DNA of 64,000 nucleotides from assembly GCA_964562015.1 (NCBI GenBank), contig CAZLRH010000010.1, forward strand, positions 1 to 64,000. Reading direction: 5' to 3'. This DNA comes from CAZLRH01 sp964562015 (GTDB lineage Bacteria; Verrucomicrobiota; Verrucomicrobiia; Opitutales; JABDGR01). The position numbers and the translations under genes were made by a program. The notes under the pieces are model-generated. The model was not told the DNA's origin and ran no database searches. It saw only the letters and a list, made by a program, of their open reading frames with translations. Positions 25,931 through 33,370 of this stretch are shown here, piece by piece; the first letter of the stretch is position 1, and each line of letters starts with the position of its first letter.

Positions 25931-27201
25931 ACCCTCCGGGCGGCCACCACTCGCCGCTTGAACTTTCGCCCGGGATGAAGTGCAATGTCGTGGTGAATTT
26001 CCTCCATCGTTTTCGTTTCGCCGGCGTACTTGCGTTGGTTATGATTAATCTATGGCCGCTGCGTCCGCTCTTTGGCCAGCCGGTGGACGAGCGCCTGGCG
26101 GTCGCCGCGAAAGTCAATGGCCAGCCCGTCAAGATGGCGTTCGACACGGGCTCGGATGTCTCGGTGCTGTTTCGGCCGGCGGCGCAGCGGTTGGGCCTGT
26201 CGATTGTCGAGCCGCCGGCGGGCACGCAGACGGCACCCGGCCAGGTGGCGCTCGCCCACACCGCGCCCGTGCAACTGGCGTTTTGGAGCACCAACACCTC
26301 CACGACCCTCTTTGTGGCGAACGTGCCCGCCGGCATGACTTCGGACATCGACGGCGTGCTGGGCTGGGCGCCGTTACGGAATAATATTTTCACCTTTGAC
26401 GCCGTGAACCTGCACATGAGCAACAGTGAAGCCGTGCCGGCGGATGCGCTGCATTGGATCACGCTGCCGATTCGGGCCAGCAGCGCCTCGCTGGTGCTGG
26501 AAACGCCTGGGCCCGCCGGGCATCCCGGTGTGCTGCCCGTGGACACCGGCATGAGCGAGGGCGTCGCGCTCGCGCCGGCGCAATGGCGGGCGTGGCGGGC
26601 CGCGCATCCGCAGGCGCCGCGCACGCTCAACGCTTATTACATGCCCGCGGCCGGGCTGGTGGTGAACGAAGTTGCGTGGGCCGACGACTTGCCGCTGGGA
26701 CCGCTCACGCTTCATGGCGTGCCGGTGCGCGAGGCCAACGCCATTGAAACCGGCAACGCCGGCCCGGACTATGTCGGCACCTTGGGCATTTATGTTTTCA
26801 AGCGGACCAACCTCGTGCTCGACGGCAAGGGCGGAGAGGCCTATTTCCAGCCGCTGACCACGGCGGCCCCGGAATTCCAGCACAACCGCCTTGGCGCCGT
26901 ATTCACTCCCCGTGATATGAATAGTGACCCGATGATGGCCACTGTTCTGCCCGGCACGCCGGCGGCCGCGGCGGGCCTGCAAACTGGAGACGTGCTCTTG
27001 AAAATCGACGATCTAGACGTGACCAAGTGGCGCACCACGCCGGGCATTCTGCCGCTGAGCCGTTTTTGGCAAAAGCCCGCCGGCACCAAACTGACGTTGA
27101 CCCTCAAGCGCGGAGACAAGGAATTTCAGGCGGCCGTCACCCTGCGCGATTTGATCGGCCCCCATGTTTCTGCGTCCGCTGCACCAGCGGCGAAGAATTA
27201 A
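25927..27201 (+). CDS. Retropepsin-like aspartic protease with C-terminal PDZ domain
   Basis: A 424-residue exported or membrane-tethered protein with one hydrophobic segment at about residues 30-48. It has two aspartyl-protease-type halves: KMAFDTGSDVSVLF (Asp73) and LPVDTGMSEGVAL (Asp206), each followed by an LGW/LGI-type element (IDGVLGWAPL, VGTLGIYVF). Residues about 325-405 form a PDZ-like domain (DPMMATVLPGTPAAAAGLQTGDVLLKIDD). The start overlaps the kinase stop codon, indicating translational coupling. PDZ plus aspartic protease suggests a periplasmic protease that recognises C-termini; the substrate is unknown. A sigma factor gene follows 21 bases later. Confidence 0.8.
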   Translation: MNPPGGHHSPLELSPGMKCNVVVNFLHRFRFAGVLALVMINLWPLRPLFGQPVDERLAVAAKVNGQPVKMAFDTGSDVSVLFRPAAQRLGLSIVEPPAGTQTAPGQVALAHTAPVQLAFWSTNTSTTLFVANVPAGMTSDIDGVLGWAPLRNNIFTFDAVNLHMSNSEAVPADALHWITLPIRASSASLVLETPGPAGHPGVLPVDTGMSEGVALAPAQWRAWRAAHPQAPRTLNAYYMPAAGLVVNEVAWADDLPLGPLTLHGVPVREANAIETGNAGPDYVGTLGIYVFKRTNLVLDGKGGEAYFQPLTTAAPEFQHNRLGAVFTPRDMNSDPMMATVLPGTPAAAAGLQTGDVLLKIDDLDVTKWRTTPGILPLSRFWQKPAGTKLTLTLKRGDKEFQAAVTLRDLIGPHVSASAAPAAKN

Positions 27202-27222
27202 TTTCGCGTCCACCATCCTGCC

Positions 27223-27993
27223 ATGTCCGGCGCGACCACTCCCGCACCCGCGCCCACGGCGAGCCCCACGACTCCCGGCGCGCGCAGGGTCCGGTTTGCG
27301 ACGACGCGCTGGACGATGGTGCTGGCGGCGGGCCGGAAAGCCTCGCCCGAGGCACGGCGGGCCCTTGAGGAATTGTGCCGCCTGTACTGGTATCCCCTCT
27401 ATGCGTATGTGCGCCGGCGCGGGAAAACGCGCGAGGACGCCGAGGACCTGACCCAGGAATTTTTCGCGCGCCTGCTGGCCAAGGATTTTTTGCGCGGAGC
27501 GGACCGCGAGCGCGGACGCTTTCGCGCGTTTTTGCTCGTGGCCTTCCAGCGCTTCATGGCCAATGAATGGGATCGCTCCCGCGCGCTGAAGCGCGGCGGC
27601 GGCCAGACGCCCGTGCCGCTGGACGGCGACGCCGCCGAACGCCGCTACCAAATCGAGCCGGCCGACGAAATGAGTGCCGACCGCATTTACGAACGCCGCT
27701 GGGCCTTGACGCTCATCGAGCAGACGATGGCGCGCTTGCGGCGCGAGTACGCCGAAGCCAGCCGCGCCCGGGAATTTGAACAGCTCAAGGGCTTTCTCAC
27801 TTCCGCGCGCGGCGAAATTTCCTACGCTCCGGCCGCGACCGCACTGGGGCAGACGGAGGGCGCTTTGCGTGTGGCCGCCCACCGGATGCGCAAGCGTTTC
27901 CGGGATTTATTCCGCGAGGAAGTCGCGCAGACGGTCTCCGGTCCCGACGAAGTGGATGAAGAGTTGCGGCATTTGCTGACGGCGCTATCGTGA
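27223..27993 (+). CDS. ECF-type RNA polymerase sigma factor
   Basis: A 256-residue protein with sigma region 2 at about residues 25-105 (TTRWTMVLAAGRKASPEA..., LYAYVRRRGKTREDAEDLTQEFFARLL, then FRAFLLVAFQRFMANEWDR) and region 4 at about 195-235 (YAPAATALGQTEGALRVAAHRMRKRFRDLF). The TTRW start and linker length match the ECF group common beside Ser/Thr kinases in Planctomycetes and Verrucomicrobia. It follows the kinase-protease pair by 21 bases, so the three are probably one operon. No adjacent anti-sigma is evident; the kinase may control it, which is inference. Confidence 0.88.
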   Translation: MSGATTPAPAPTASPTTPGARRVRFATTRWTMVLAAGRKASPEARRALEELCRLYWYPLYAYVRRRGKTREDAEDLTQEFFARLLAKDFLRGADRERGRFRAFLLVAFQRFMANEWDRSRALKRGGGQTPVPLDGDAAERRYQIEPADEMSADRIYERRWALTLIEQTMARLRREYAEASRAREFEQLKGFLTSARGEISYAPAATALGQTEGALRVAAHRMRKRFRDLFREEVAQTVSGPDEVDEELRHLLTALS

Positions 27994-28011
27994 GCGGCGA
28001 AGGGATGAAGC

Positions 28012-28066
28012 TGTAAAGGGGCAAAGGAGCAAAGGAGCAAAGGGGCAGAGGAGCAAAGGGATAGAG
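28012..28066. repeat. Tandem GGAGCAAA-type repeat after the sigma factor gene
   Basis: About six degenerate octamer units (GGGGCAAA, GGAGCAAA, GGAGCAAA, GGGGCAGA, GGAGCAAA...) lie between two genes. It is another stutter word, distinct from the AGGATGA and ATTCAAA families. Confidence 0.8.
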
Positions 28067-28162
28067 GTACAGAAAGTGTCGACAAGTTGGAGGTCGCCGA
28101 TTTTTCGAGGGATGCGCGGGGGCGTGAGCGTCTTAAGGGGTGCAAACCAATCCATTCCTTAC

Positions 28163-29311
28163 ATGACTATGAAAACGCTGCGTAACCTTTTGACCTCGGG
28201 TCTTTTCCTTTCACTGTTGGCGGGTGGCTCGGCGTCCACGGTTCACGCGCAAGCGGCTGCTTCAGCGACCAGCGCGTCCGGCAATCCGCCCGTCGCAGCG
28301 GCCACTACGAGCACGATGGCGAACACCCAAGCCGGCAGTCGCTTCAAGGAGTTGGAGGCGCTCGACCAGAAAATCAAAACCGCGGAAGAAGCCGCCGTTA
28401 AGGCGCGCAAGGCCGCGGACAGCGTGGCGGACAAATACGGGCCGAATGCCCCGCCCATGCAGGCGGCCAAATCGGCGGAGACCGCGCTGACGGACTTGCG
28501 CACGCAGCGGGCCGCCTTGGCGAAAAAACTTTCGCTCGCGGCACCCTTTGAATTTCACGGCGGCTCACCCCGGCAGTTTATCACGGAATTTCAAAACCAT
28601 TTTCAACTCGACTGGGGCAATGTGCTGACCATCGCGATTCCCAACTCGGAAGTGCATGTGCCCAGCATGGTGGTGTCCGAAGGTCCGTGGTCGGTCATTG
28701 ACCTTTATAACCACTTGGGCGACTACAACCCCGGGTTGGGCCAATGGATCATTGAAGGTGATTACGACAAGCCTTCCGTGGTCATGCTCAGCCCCGGCAA
28801 GGGCGCAGGCGCCATGACCCTGGCGGCGGGCCAGTCTTCCGGCTCAGCCATGAAGGTAAAGGCGTTGCCCATTGGCAACATTCCGAAGGAAAGCTGGGAA
28901 TTGCTGCAAAAGAACGTGGAGATGGCGGCAGAGATGGCCAATGAGTACGCTGCCGGGAATGGAAGCGAGCAACGGTATAACGGCAGAATGTACATCCAGG
29001 CTGACGCCAAAGTTGTCATTGTCATGGGAACACCAGACTATCTTGACTTGGTCGCCTCTGTCATTGGAGCCTATGACCAGGCTCCGGTCGAAGAGGTGGA
29101 GGTGCGCATCTTTCATTTGCAGTATGCGCGGGCTGAAGACTTGGTTAATTTGGTGAAGGCCTCGACGAATGTGGCGGAAGTCGCCGTGGACGGGCGTACC
29201 AATTCACTGGTGATCAGCGCCCTGCCCTCGCACATGACAGCGGCGGTGGACTTAATCTCGCGGCTGGACATTCCGGTGGACCAAACCGACACTAAGAAGC
29301 CCGCCCTCTGA
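28163..29311 (+). CDS. Exported protein with secretin N-type (NolW-like) domain
   Basis: A 382-residue protein with a signal peptide (MTMKTLRNLLTSGLFLSLLAGGSASTVHA), an Ala/Lys/Glu-rich coiled-coil stretch at about residues 60-115, a middle domain, and a C-terminal segment with the secretin short-domain pattern VRIFHLQYARAEDLVNLVK...VDGRTNSLVISA...AAVDLISRLDIP. That domain forms ring-building subunits in type II/III secretion and pilus secretins, but the secretin pore domain is absent. It therefore cannot be a pore by itself; a structural or partner role is possible. It lies between two ECF sigma genes. Confidence 0.65.
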   Translation: MTMKTLRNLLTSGLFLSLLAGGSASTVHAQAAASATSASGNPPVAAATTSTMANTQAGSRFKELEALDQKIKTAEEAAVKARKAADSVADKYGPNAPPMQAAKSAETALTDLRTQRAALAKKLSLAAPFEFHGGSPRQFITEFQNHFQLDWGNVLTIAIPNSEVHVPSMVVSEGPWSVIDLYNHLGDYNPGLGQWIIEGDYDKPSVVMLSPGKGAGAMTLAAGQSSGSAMKVKALPIGNIPKESWELLQKNVEMAAEMANEYAAGNGSEQRYNGRMYIQADAKVVIVMGTPDYLDLVASVIGAYDQAPVEEVEVRIFHLQYARAEDLVNLVKASTNVAEVAVDGRTNSLVISALPSHMTAAVDLISRLDIPVDQTDTKKPAL

Positions 29312-29376
29312 GCCGAAAAATTTGCATGCGACACCCGTCCAGTCCACCCACGGCGATTTTTCCGGATTTCCTGGTT

Positions 29377-29964
29377 ATGACTTTGCCGGAAGAGGCCGCT
29401 CCATTGCGAGCTGCGCCGGTGCCACCAGCCCCGGTGCTAGGTGCCATGACGCGCGCGATTCGTCAGGGGGATGAGGCGGCGTTCGCCCAGTTTTTCGATT
29501 TATACGGGTGGCGCATTTACCGGCATCTGCTCGTGCTGGCCCGCGGCGACGAGCAGGCCGCGCGCGAGGTGCAGCAAGCCGTCGCCCTTAAATTGGCGCG
29601 AAAAATTGAAATTTTCGAGGAGGACGGACGCCTGTGGGCGTGGCTGCGCCAAGTCGCGCGCAATGCCTTTGTGGACCATTGCCGCGCACGCCAGCGCGAG
29701 GACCGCTGGGTGGAATTGCATGAGTACATCCTGCGCGCCGCGGAACCCGACGATTCGAGCCTGAGTGACGCCTTGCACCGCGCGCTCGGCGAATTTGGCC
29801 CCGCTGACCGCGAGCTGCTCCAGTCCGCCTACGTCGATGGACGGCCGTTGCGCGAACTCGCCGCGGATGCCTCGGCGACCTACAAGGCCGTCGAGTCGCG
29901 CCTCGGCCGTCTGCGCCAAAAATTGCGCACACGTATTTTGTATTATTTACGTCATGAAGACTGA
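29377..29964 (+). CDS. ECF sigma factor
   Basis: A 195-residue sigma-70 family protein. Region 2 is at about residues 30-100 (AIRQGDEAAFAQFFDLYGWRIYRHLLVLARG, LWAWLRQVARNAFVDHCRAR) and region 4 at about 135-190 (FGPADRELLQSAYVDGRPLRELAADASATYKAVESRLGRLRQKL). An upstream in-frame ATG at 29326 would add 17 residues. The next gene overlaps its 3' end by 11 bases and encodes a single-helix membrane protein, the usual sigma/anti-sigma arrangement. Confidence 0.85.
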   Translation: MTLPEEAAPLRAAPVPPAPVLGAMTRAIRQGDEAAFAQFFDLYGWRIYRHLLVLARGDEQAAREVQQAVALKLARKIEIFEEDGRLWAWLRQVARNAFVDHCRARQREDRWVELHEYILRAAEPDDSSLSDALHRALGEFGPADRELLQSAYVDGRPLRELAADASATYKAVESRLGRLRQKLRTRILYYLRHED

Positions 29965-30418
29965 ACCGGAACGCCAGGACGACGCCTTGGTGGACGCGGC
30001 CTTGGGCGGCGAGCCCTGGGTGGCGCTGCACGCCGAAGTCAAGCGGGCGGCACTGGCAGCCTTTCGCGCGCGGCAGCGGCGGCGGCAGGCCCTGGCCTGG
30101 TCCGCGAGGCTGGCGGCTTGTTTCCTGGCGGTGGCGGGCGCCGCCTGGTGGTGGAGCGGCTCCTCTCGCATCGGGCTAGTGGCGCAAGCACCTGCCCGCG
30201 CGGCGGCGGCGGCTTCCCGCTCGGCAGCGAAAGCCGCGCAGTCTCCAACTTCCGCAGCACCCGCCCTGCCCGCGGGTCCGTACATCAGTGAGGCCGAATT
30301 GCTGGCGTTGTTTCCCCCGGGCAGTTGCATGATGGCCGAGATTGACGGCGAGCGGCGCTTGATTTTCCTCGATCCGAAAATCGCCGCGGAGGGCGTGGAA
30401 ATGCGAAAGGGGTCGTGA
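29954..30418 (+). CDS. Probable membrane anti-sigma factor
   Basis: A 154-residue protein starting MKTEPERQDDALVDAALGGEPW, an N-terminal cytoplasmic helix-rich segment of the size seen in anti-sigma factors. It has one membrane helix at about residues 48-66 (LAACFLAVAGAAWWW) and a periplasmic part of about 85 residues with AELLALFPPGSCMMAEIDGERRLIFLDP. No zinc-binding HxxxCxxC (ZAS) motif is present. The assignment rests on overlap with the sigma gene and topology. Confidence 0.55.
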   Translation: MKTEPERQDDALVDAALGGEPWVALHAEVKRAALAAFRARQRRRQALAWSARLAACFLAVAGAAWWWSGSSRIGLVAQAPARAAAAASRSAAKAAQSPTSAAPALPAGPYISEAELLALFPPGSCMMAEIDGERRLIFLDPKIAAEGVEMRKGS

Positions 30419-30549
30419 GGGGAGGTCGGATCAATTCCGGCCAAAAATTAATTGGCGGCAGGGCTGGCCGAAGTGAGCGAACGTGTAAAATATCTGTCAT
30501 GGGCCGACGGTGGCTTGTCGAACGCGACCGATGCACGTATCAGGTTTAC

Positions 30550-31272
30550 ATGGCGACTAATGAATTCAGTGGAGAAGGGACAAATCGCGGACGTTTTGGC
30601 GTGCGGCGTGTGCCATGGCTAGCCATCGTGCTCACGTTCGTGGCGGCCGAGTTGTTAGTGATAGGCGGATTTGTCACCGCTGAATTCTTCCGGACCATGG
30701 ATTCTAGCGCCCCCGCGGTCATCCAAGCCTTTCCCGCATCAATGGCCGGGGCCCAGCGTCCCGAGGGGGTCAGCCCGGAAACTTTGGCCGCCGCAGCGCA
30801 AGCCATGGCTGATCCCGCACTCCTCGCGGATGTGGCCAATAGGCTCACCCGTGCGCAATTGGACCAGTTGCGCAAATCACCGTGGCCGTGGGGCAGCCCC
30901 AGCAACGAGGCCCCGACCGAGCTTTTGCGCCGCCATCTCCGGGTGGACGTATCAGCCGCAAATTCGACCATGCAAGTCAGTTTCCACAGTTTTGATCCTG
31001 ATTTGGCCCCGAGCGTGGCGAATAAATTTGCCGATGCCTTCCTCGGCCGGGCGCAAAATGAAACGGCGGAAAGAACGGCTTTCGGGAGTGGAGTGACAGC
31101 GGCCACGCAATACCGCATTTTGCAAACGGCGGCACAGTCTGAGGCGCCCCAGTTTGAGGCCGATTATCCGCGGGCGGTCGGCTGGGGCCTCCTCGTCGGT
31201 TTGCTGGTCGCCCTTCCCGCCGCCCTCACCGTGAGCCTGCGCGGTGGGCGCCGCCCGCCAGGCCAGGGCTAG
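30550..31272 (+). CDS. Wzz/chain-length-determinant-like membrane protein
   Basis: A 240-residue protein with two membrane helices (about residues 22-42 and 212-232) flanking a periplasmic domain. The sequence ELLRRHLRVDVSAANSTMQVSFHSFDPDLAPSVANKFADAF matches the polysaccharide co-polymerase pattern, and ILQTAAQSEAPQFEADYPR with the following Leu/Val-rich helix matches its C-terminal end. There is no kinase domain and no polysaccharide cluster nearby. The ATG at 30550 is preferred over the start at 30415, whose extra 45 residues look noncoding. Confidence 0.55.
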   Translation: MATNEFSGEGTNRGRFGVRRVPWLAIVLTFVAAELLVIGGFVTAEFFRTMDSSAPAVIQAFPASMAGAQRPEGVSPETLAAAAQAMADPALLADVANRLTRAQLDQLRKSPWPWGSPSNEAPTELLRRHLRVDVSAANSTMQVSFHSFDPDLAPSVANKFADAFLGRAQNETAERTAFGSGVTAATQYRILQTAAQSEAPQFEADYPRAVGWGLLVGLLVALPAALTVSLRGGRRPPGQG

Positions 31273-31318
31273 CAGGAGGCCGCCGCGCGAGGACGGAAGA
31301 TATTCTTGAAAATAGTTG

Positions 31319-31354
31319 TTGACGGGCAGAGTACTCTAAACTACAGAGTACTCT
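31319..31354 (+). promoter_or_regulatory. Promoter with two identical 10-bp palindromic operator sites
   Basis: AGAGTACTCT, a perfect palindrome, occurs at 31328-31337 and 31345-31354, 17 bases apart start to start. A -35-like TTGACG (31319-31324) and a weak -10-like TACAGA (31342-31347) lie 17 bases apart; the first palindrome is in the spacer and the second overlaps the -10. The start codon of the next gene follows at 31357. The winged-helix protein two genes down is the natural candidate repressor. Confidence 0.7.
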
Positions 31355-31356
31355 AT

Positions 31357-31956
31357 ATGAACGAAGAAATTCCTTCCGCGCCGAGCCAGGACGAGGCGCT
31401 GGCGTCCCTGGCGGACATTGAACAGGTGAAGGCGCAGACACGCCAGACGCTGGCGGGCGGCATGTCGGCGCCGATGCTCATGCTCTGGGGGGTGATTTGG
31501 GCGATGGGTTTCACCTTCACCCAATTTTTTCCCGAGCAGGCGGGCTTGGCGTGGGTGGCGCTGGATGCGGTCGGCGTGGGCGGCTGCATCTGGCTGGGCT
31601 CGCGTCACCGTGAGCGAGTCCTCAAGCGTTCCGGGGGCGGGCGCATTCTCGCTGCCTGGCTGGTGCTGATCGTCTACATGGCGATCTGGGATATTTTGAT
31701 GGCCCCCGGCGCGGTGCTTAACAGTTGGCAGGCCTTCGCGCGCATGGGGGCATTCAATGTCACCATCCCCATGTGTGGTTATGTGATCATGGGCTTGTGG
31801 ATGGGCCGGTTCTTCATCTGGCTCGGTGCCGCCGTCACGGTTTTGACGCTGGTTGGCTACTATGCCCTGCCGCACTATTTCTTTATCTGGACCGCCGTGA
31901 TGGGCGGCGGGGCCCTGCTCGGCACCGGCTGGTACCTCCGCTTCAACTGGAAATAA
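31357..31956 (+). CDS. Integral membrane protein, operon with winged-helix regulator
   Basis: A 199-residue protein with a short acidic cytoplasmic head (MNEEIPSAPSQDEALASLADIEQVKAQ) and five to six membrane helices (for example MLMLWGVIWAMGFTFTQFF, AAWLVLIVYMAIWDILM, FIWLGAAVTVLTLVGYYAL). No family recognised. The ATG at 31357 lies only three bases after an operator palindrome, so the leader is very short. The regulator gene follows 2 bases after the stop. Paired membrane protein/wHTH genes often regulate membrane stress or transport; the role here is unknown. Confidence 0.7.
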   Translation: MNEEIPSAPSQDEALASLADIEQVKAQTRQTLAGGMSAPMLMLWGVIWAMGFTFTQFFPEQAGLAWVALDAVGVGGCIWLGSRHRERVLKRSGGGRILAAWLVLIVYMAIWDILMAPGAVLNSWQAFARMGAFNVTIPMCGYVIMGLWMGRFFIWLGAAVTVLTLVGYYALPHYFFIWTAVMGGGALLGTGWYLRFNWK

Positions 31957-31958
31957 CG

Positions 31959-32249
31959 ATGCCCGAAATCGACAAAGTCATTCACGCGCCCGCCCGCCTG
32001 AGAATCATGGCGGCGCTCATGGCGCTCGGCCCGGGCGACGAGCTGGATTTCACCGCGCTCGGCCACATGCTCGGCCTGACGGACGGCAACCTCGGCGCGC
32101 ATTTGCAGACGCTCGAGGAGGCCGGGTACCTCAAACTCGAAAAAAGTTTTGTCGACCGCAAGCCGCGCACGCGCATCCGCACCACGCCGCGCGGCCGGGC
32201 CCGTTTTGAGGAACACGTCGAGGCCTTGAAGAAAATTTGCGGGATGTGA
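31959..32249 (+). CDS. Winged-helix transcriptional regulator (MarR/PadR-like, HTH_27 type)
   Basis: A 96-residue single-domain DNA-binding protein: HAPARLRIMAALMALGPGDELDFTALGHMLGLTDGNLGAHLQTLEEAGYLKLEKSFVDRKPRTRIRTTPRGRARF. The recognition helix is TDGNLGAHLQTLEEAGY and the wing is FVDRKPRTRIRTT, matching the standalone winged-helix (PF13601-type) family. It follows the membrane protein gene by 2 bases, and the promoter carries a pair of identical palindromes that a dimeric protein of this size could bind. Autorepression is inferred. Confidence 0.88.
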   Translation: MPEIDKVIHAPARLRIMAALMALGPGDELDFTALGHMLGLTDGNLGAHLQTLEEAGYLKLEKSFVDRKPRTRIRTTPRGRARFEEHVEALKKICGM

Positions 32250-32289
32250 TCTCCACCTTTTTTCCCAACAACAACGCCTATTCATTTTT

Positions 32290-33291
32290 ATGAAAAATCC
32301 GCCATCAATGGAAACCACTCGAGCCGTCCGCCTGGGGCTGGCTCTCCTGAGTCTCGCCTGCTTTGGGCTCGTGGCCTGGGTCTTGGACTTGCGCCACGAA
32401 ATCGACCAAATGAAAACGGCGACTGCCGACGCGGAATCCCGCGCCGCGGCGTCCGCCCGGGCGGCCAAGACCGCCGCGGCCGACGCCCGCCGCTGGCAGG
32501 CCGTGGCCGCGAGCGACCTCGGTGCCGCGAAAAATGAGCCGGCTCCCGCGACGCCCGATGAGGCTGAAGCCGCCAAGGCGGAGCACAAGCGCAAGGTCGA
32601 TGCCGATGCGGCGGCGGCGATCATGAACAACCCCGCCATGCGCGACATCATCAATTCGCAGCAGGCCGTGCTCACCGAGGTGACCTACAAGGACCTGATG
32701 GATCGCCTCAACCTTTCGCCCGCGGAACGGGATTATTTCCAGAAGCTGCTGGTCAAAAAGCAAACCGACCTGGTGAATTTGGGCATGGCGATGATGAATC
32801 CCGGCTTGTCGCCGCAAGACCGCATGGGCGTGCTCCAACAATTGCGGGACTCGCAGTCGACGGGCGTCGCGCAGATTCAGGAGTTTCTCAATGACGATTC
32901 GGACTTCGCGGCCTACCAAGCTTACCAGCAGCAGGAGACGGAGCGCCGCGAGGTCGGGCTGTTTGAATCCGCGGTGGCCCAAAGCGAACCGCTCGAGCCC
33001 GCCAAGGCCGACGCGCTCGCCGGCCTCATGGCGCAAGAGCGCCAAAACTACCCTTTCACGGTGGACTTTTACAACGACGCCATGTTGGCGCGCCCGCAGA
33101 ATTTGACCAGCGATGTGGTGAATAAATTTTTCGAGGAGCAGCAGGGTTTTCAAGATCAAGTCGCCGCCAAGGCCGCGGATATTTTGAGTCCCGCGCAGTT
33201 GCAGGCCTTCCGTCAGAATCAGGCCGCCACGCGGGCCATGATGAAAACCAAATTGAATTTTGTCGTGCAGGGCGTGAGCGCCGGGCAGTAA
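32290..33291 (+). CDS. Membrane-anchored coiled-coil protein, unknown function
   Basis: A 333-residue protein with one N-terminal helix (about residues 14-33), then a long Ala/Lys/Glu-rich coiled coil (about 35-110) and a mostly helical C-terminal region rich in Gln (QQETERREVGLF, LSPAQLQAFRQNQAATRAMM). No catalytic motif was found. The phrase ILSPAQLQAFRQNQ recalls sensor-like periplasmic helical proteins, but this is a resemblance only. It stands alone between the regulator operon and mfd. Confidence 0.5.
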   Translation: MKNPPSMETTRAVRLGLALLSLACFGLVAWVLDLRHEIDQMKTATADAESRAAASARAAKTAAADARRWQAVAASDLGAAKNEPAPATPDEAEAAKAEHKRKVDADAAAAIMNNPAMRDIINSQQAVLTEVTYKDLMDRLNLSPAERDYFQKLLVKKQTDLVNLGMAMMNPGLSPQDRMGVLQQLRDSQSTGVAQIQEFLNDDSDFAAYQAYQQQETERREVGLFESAVAQSEPLEPAKADALAGLMAQERQNYPFTVDFYNDAMLARPQNLTSDVVNKFFEEQQGFQDQVAAKAADILSPAQLQAFRQNQAATRAMMKTKLNFVVQGVSAGQ

Positions 33292-33370
33292 AGCGGCGGC
33301 GCAAGAAAGCGTGCAAAGGCGCGGGCGATGCGTAGCATGAACGGTTTCGCCGCAGGAGGGGCGTTGCCGC

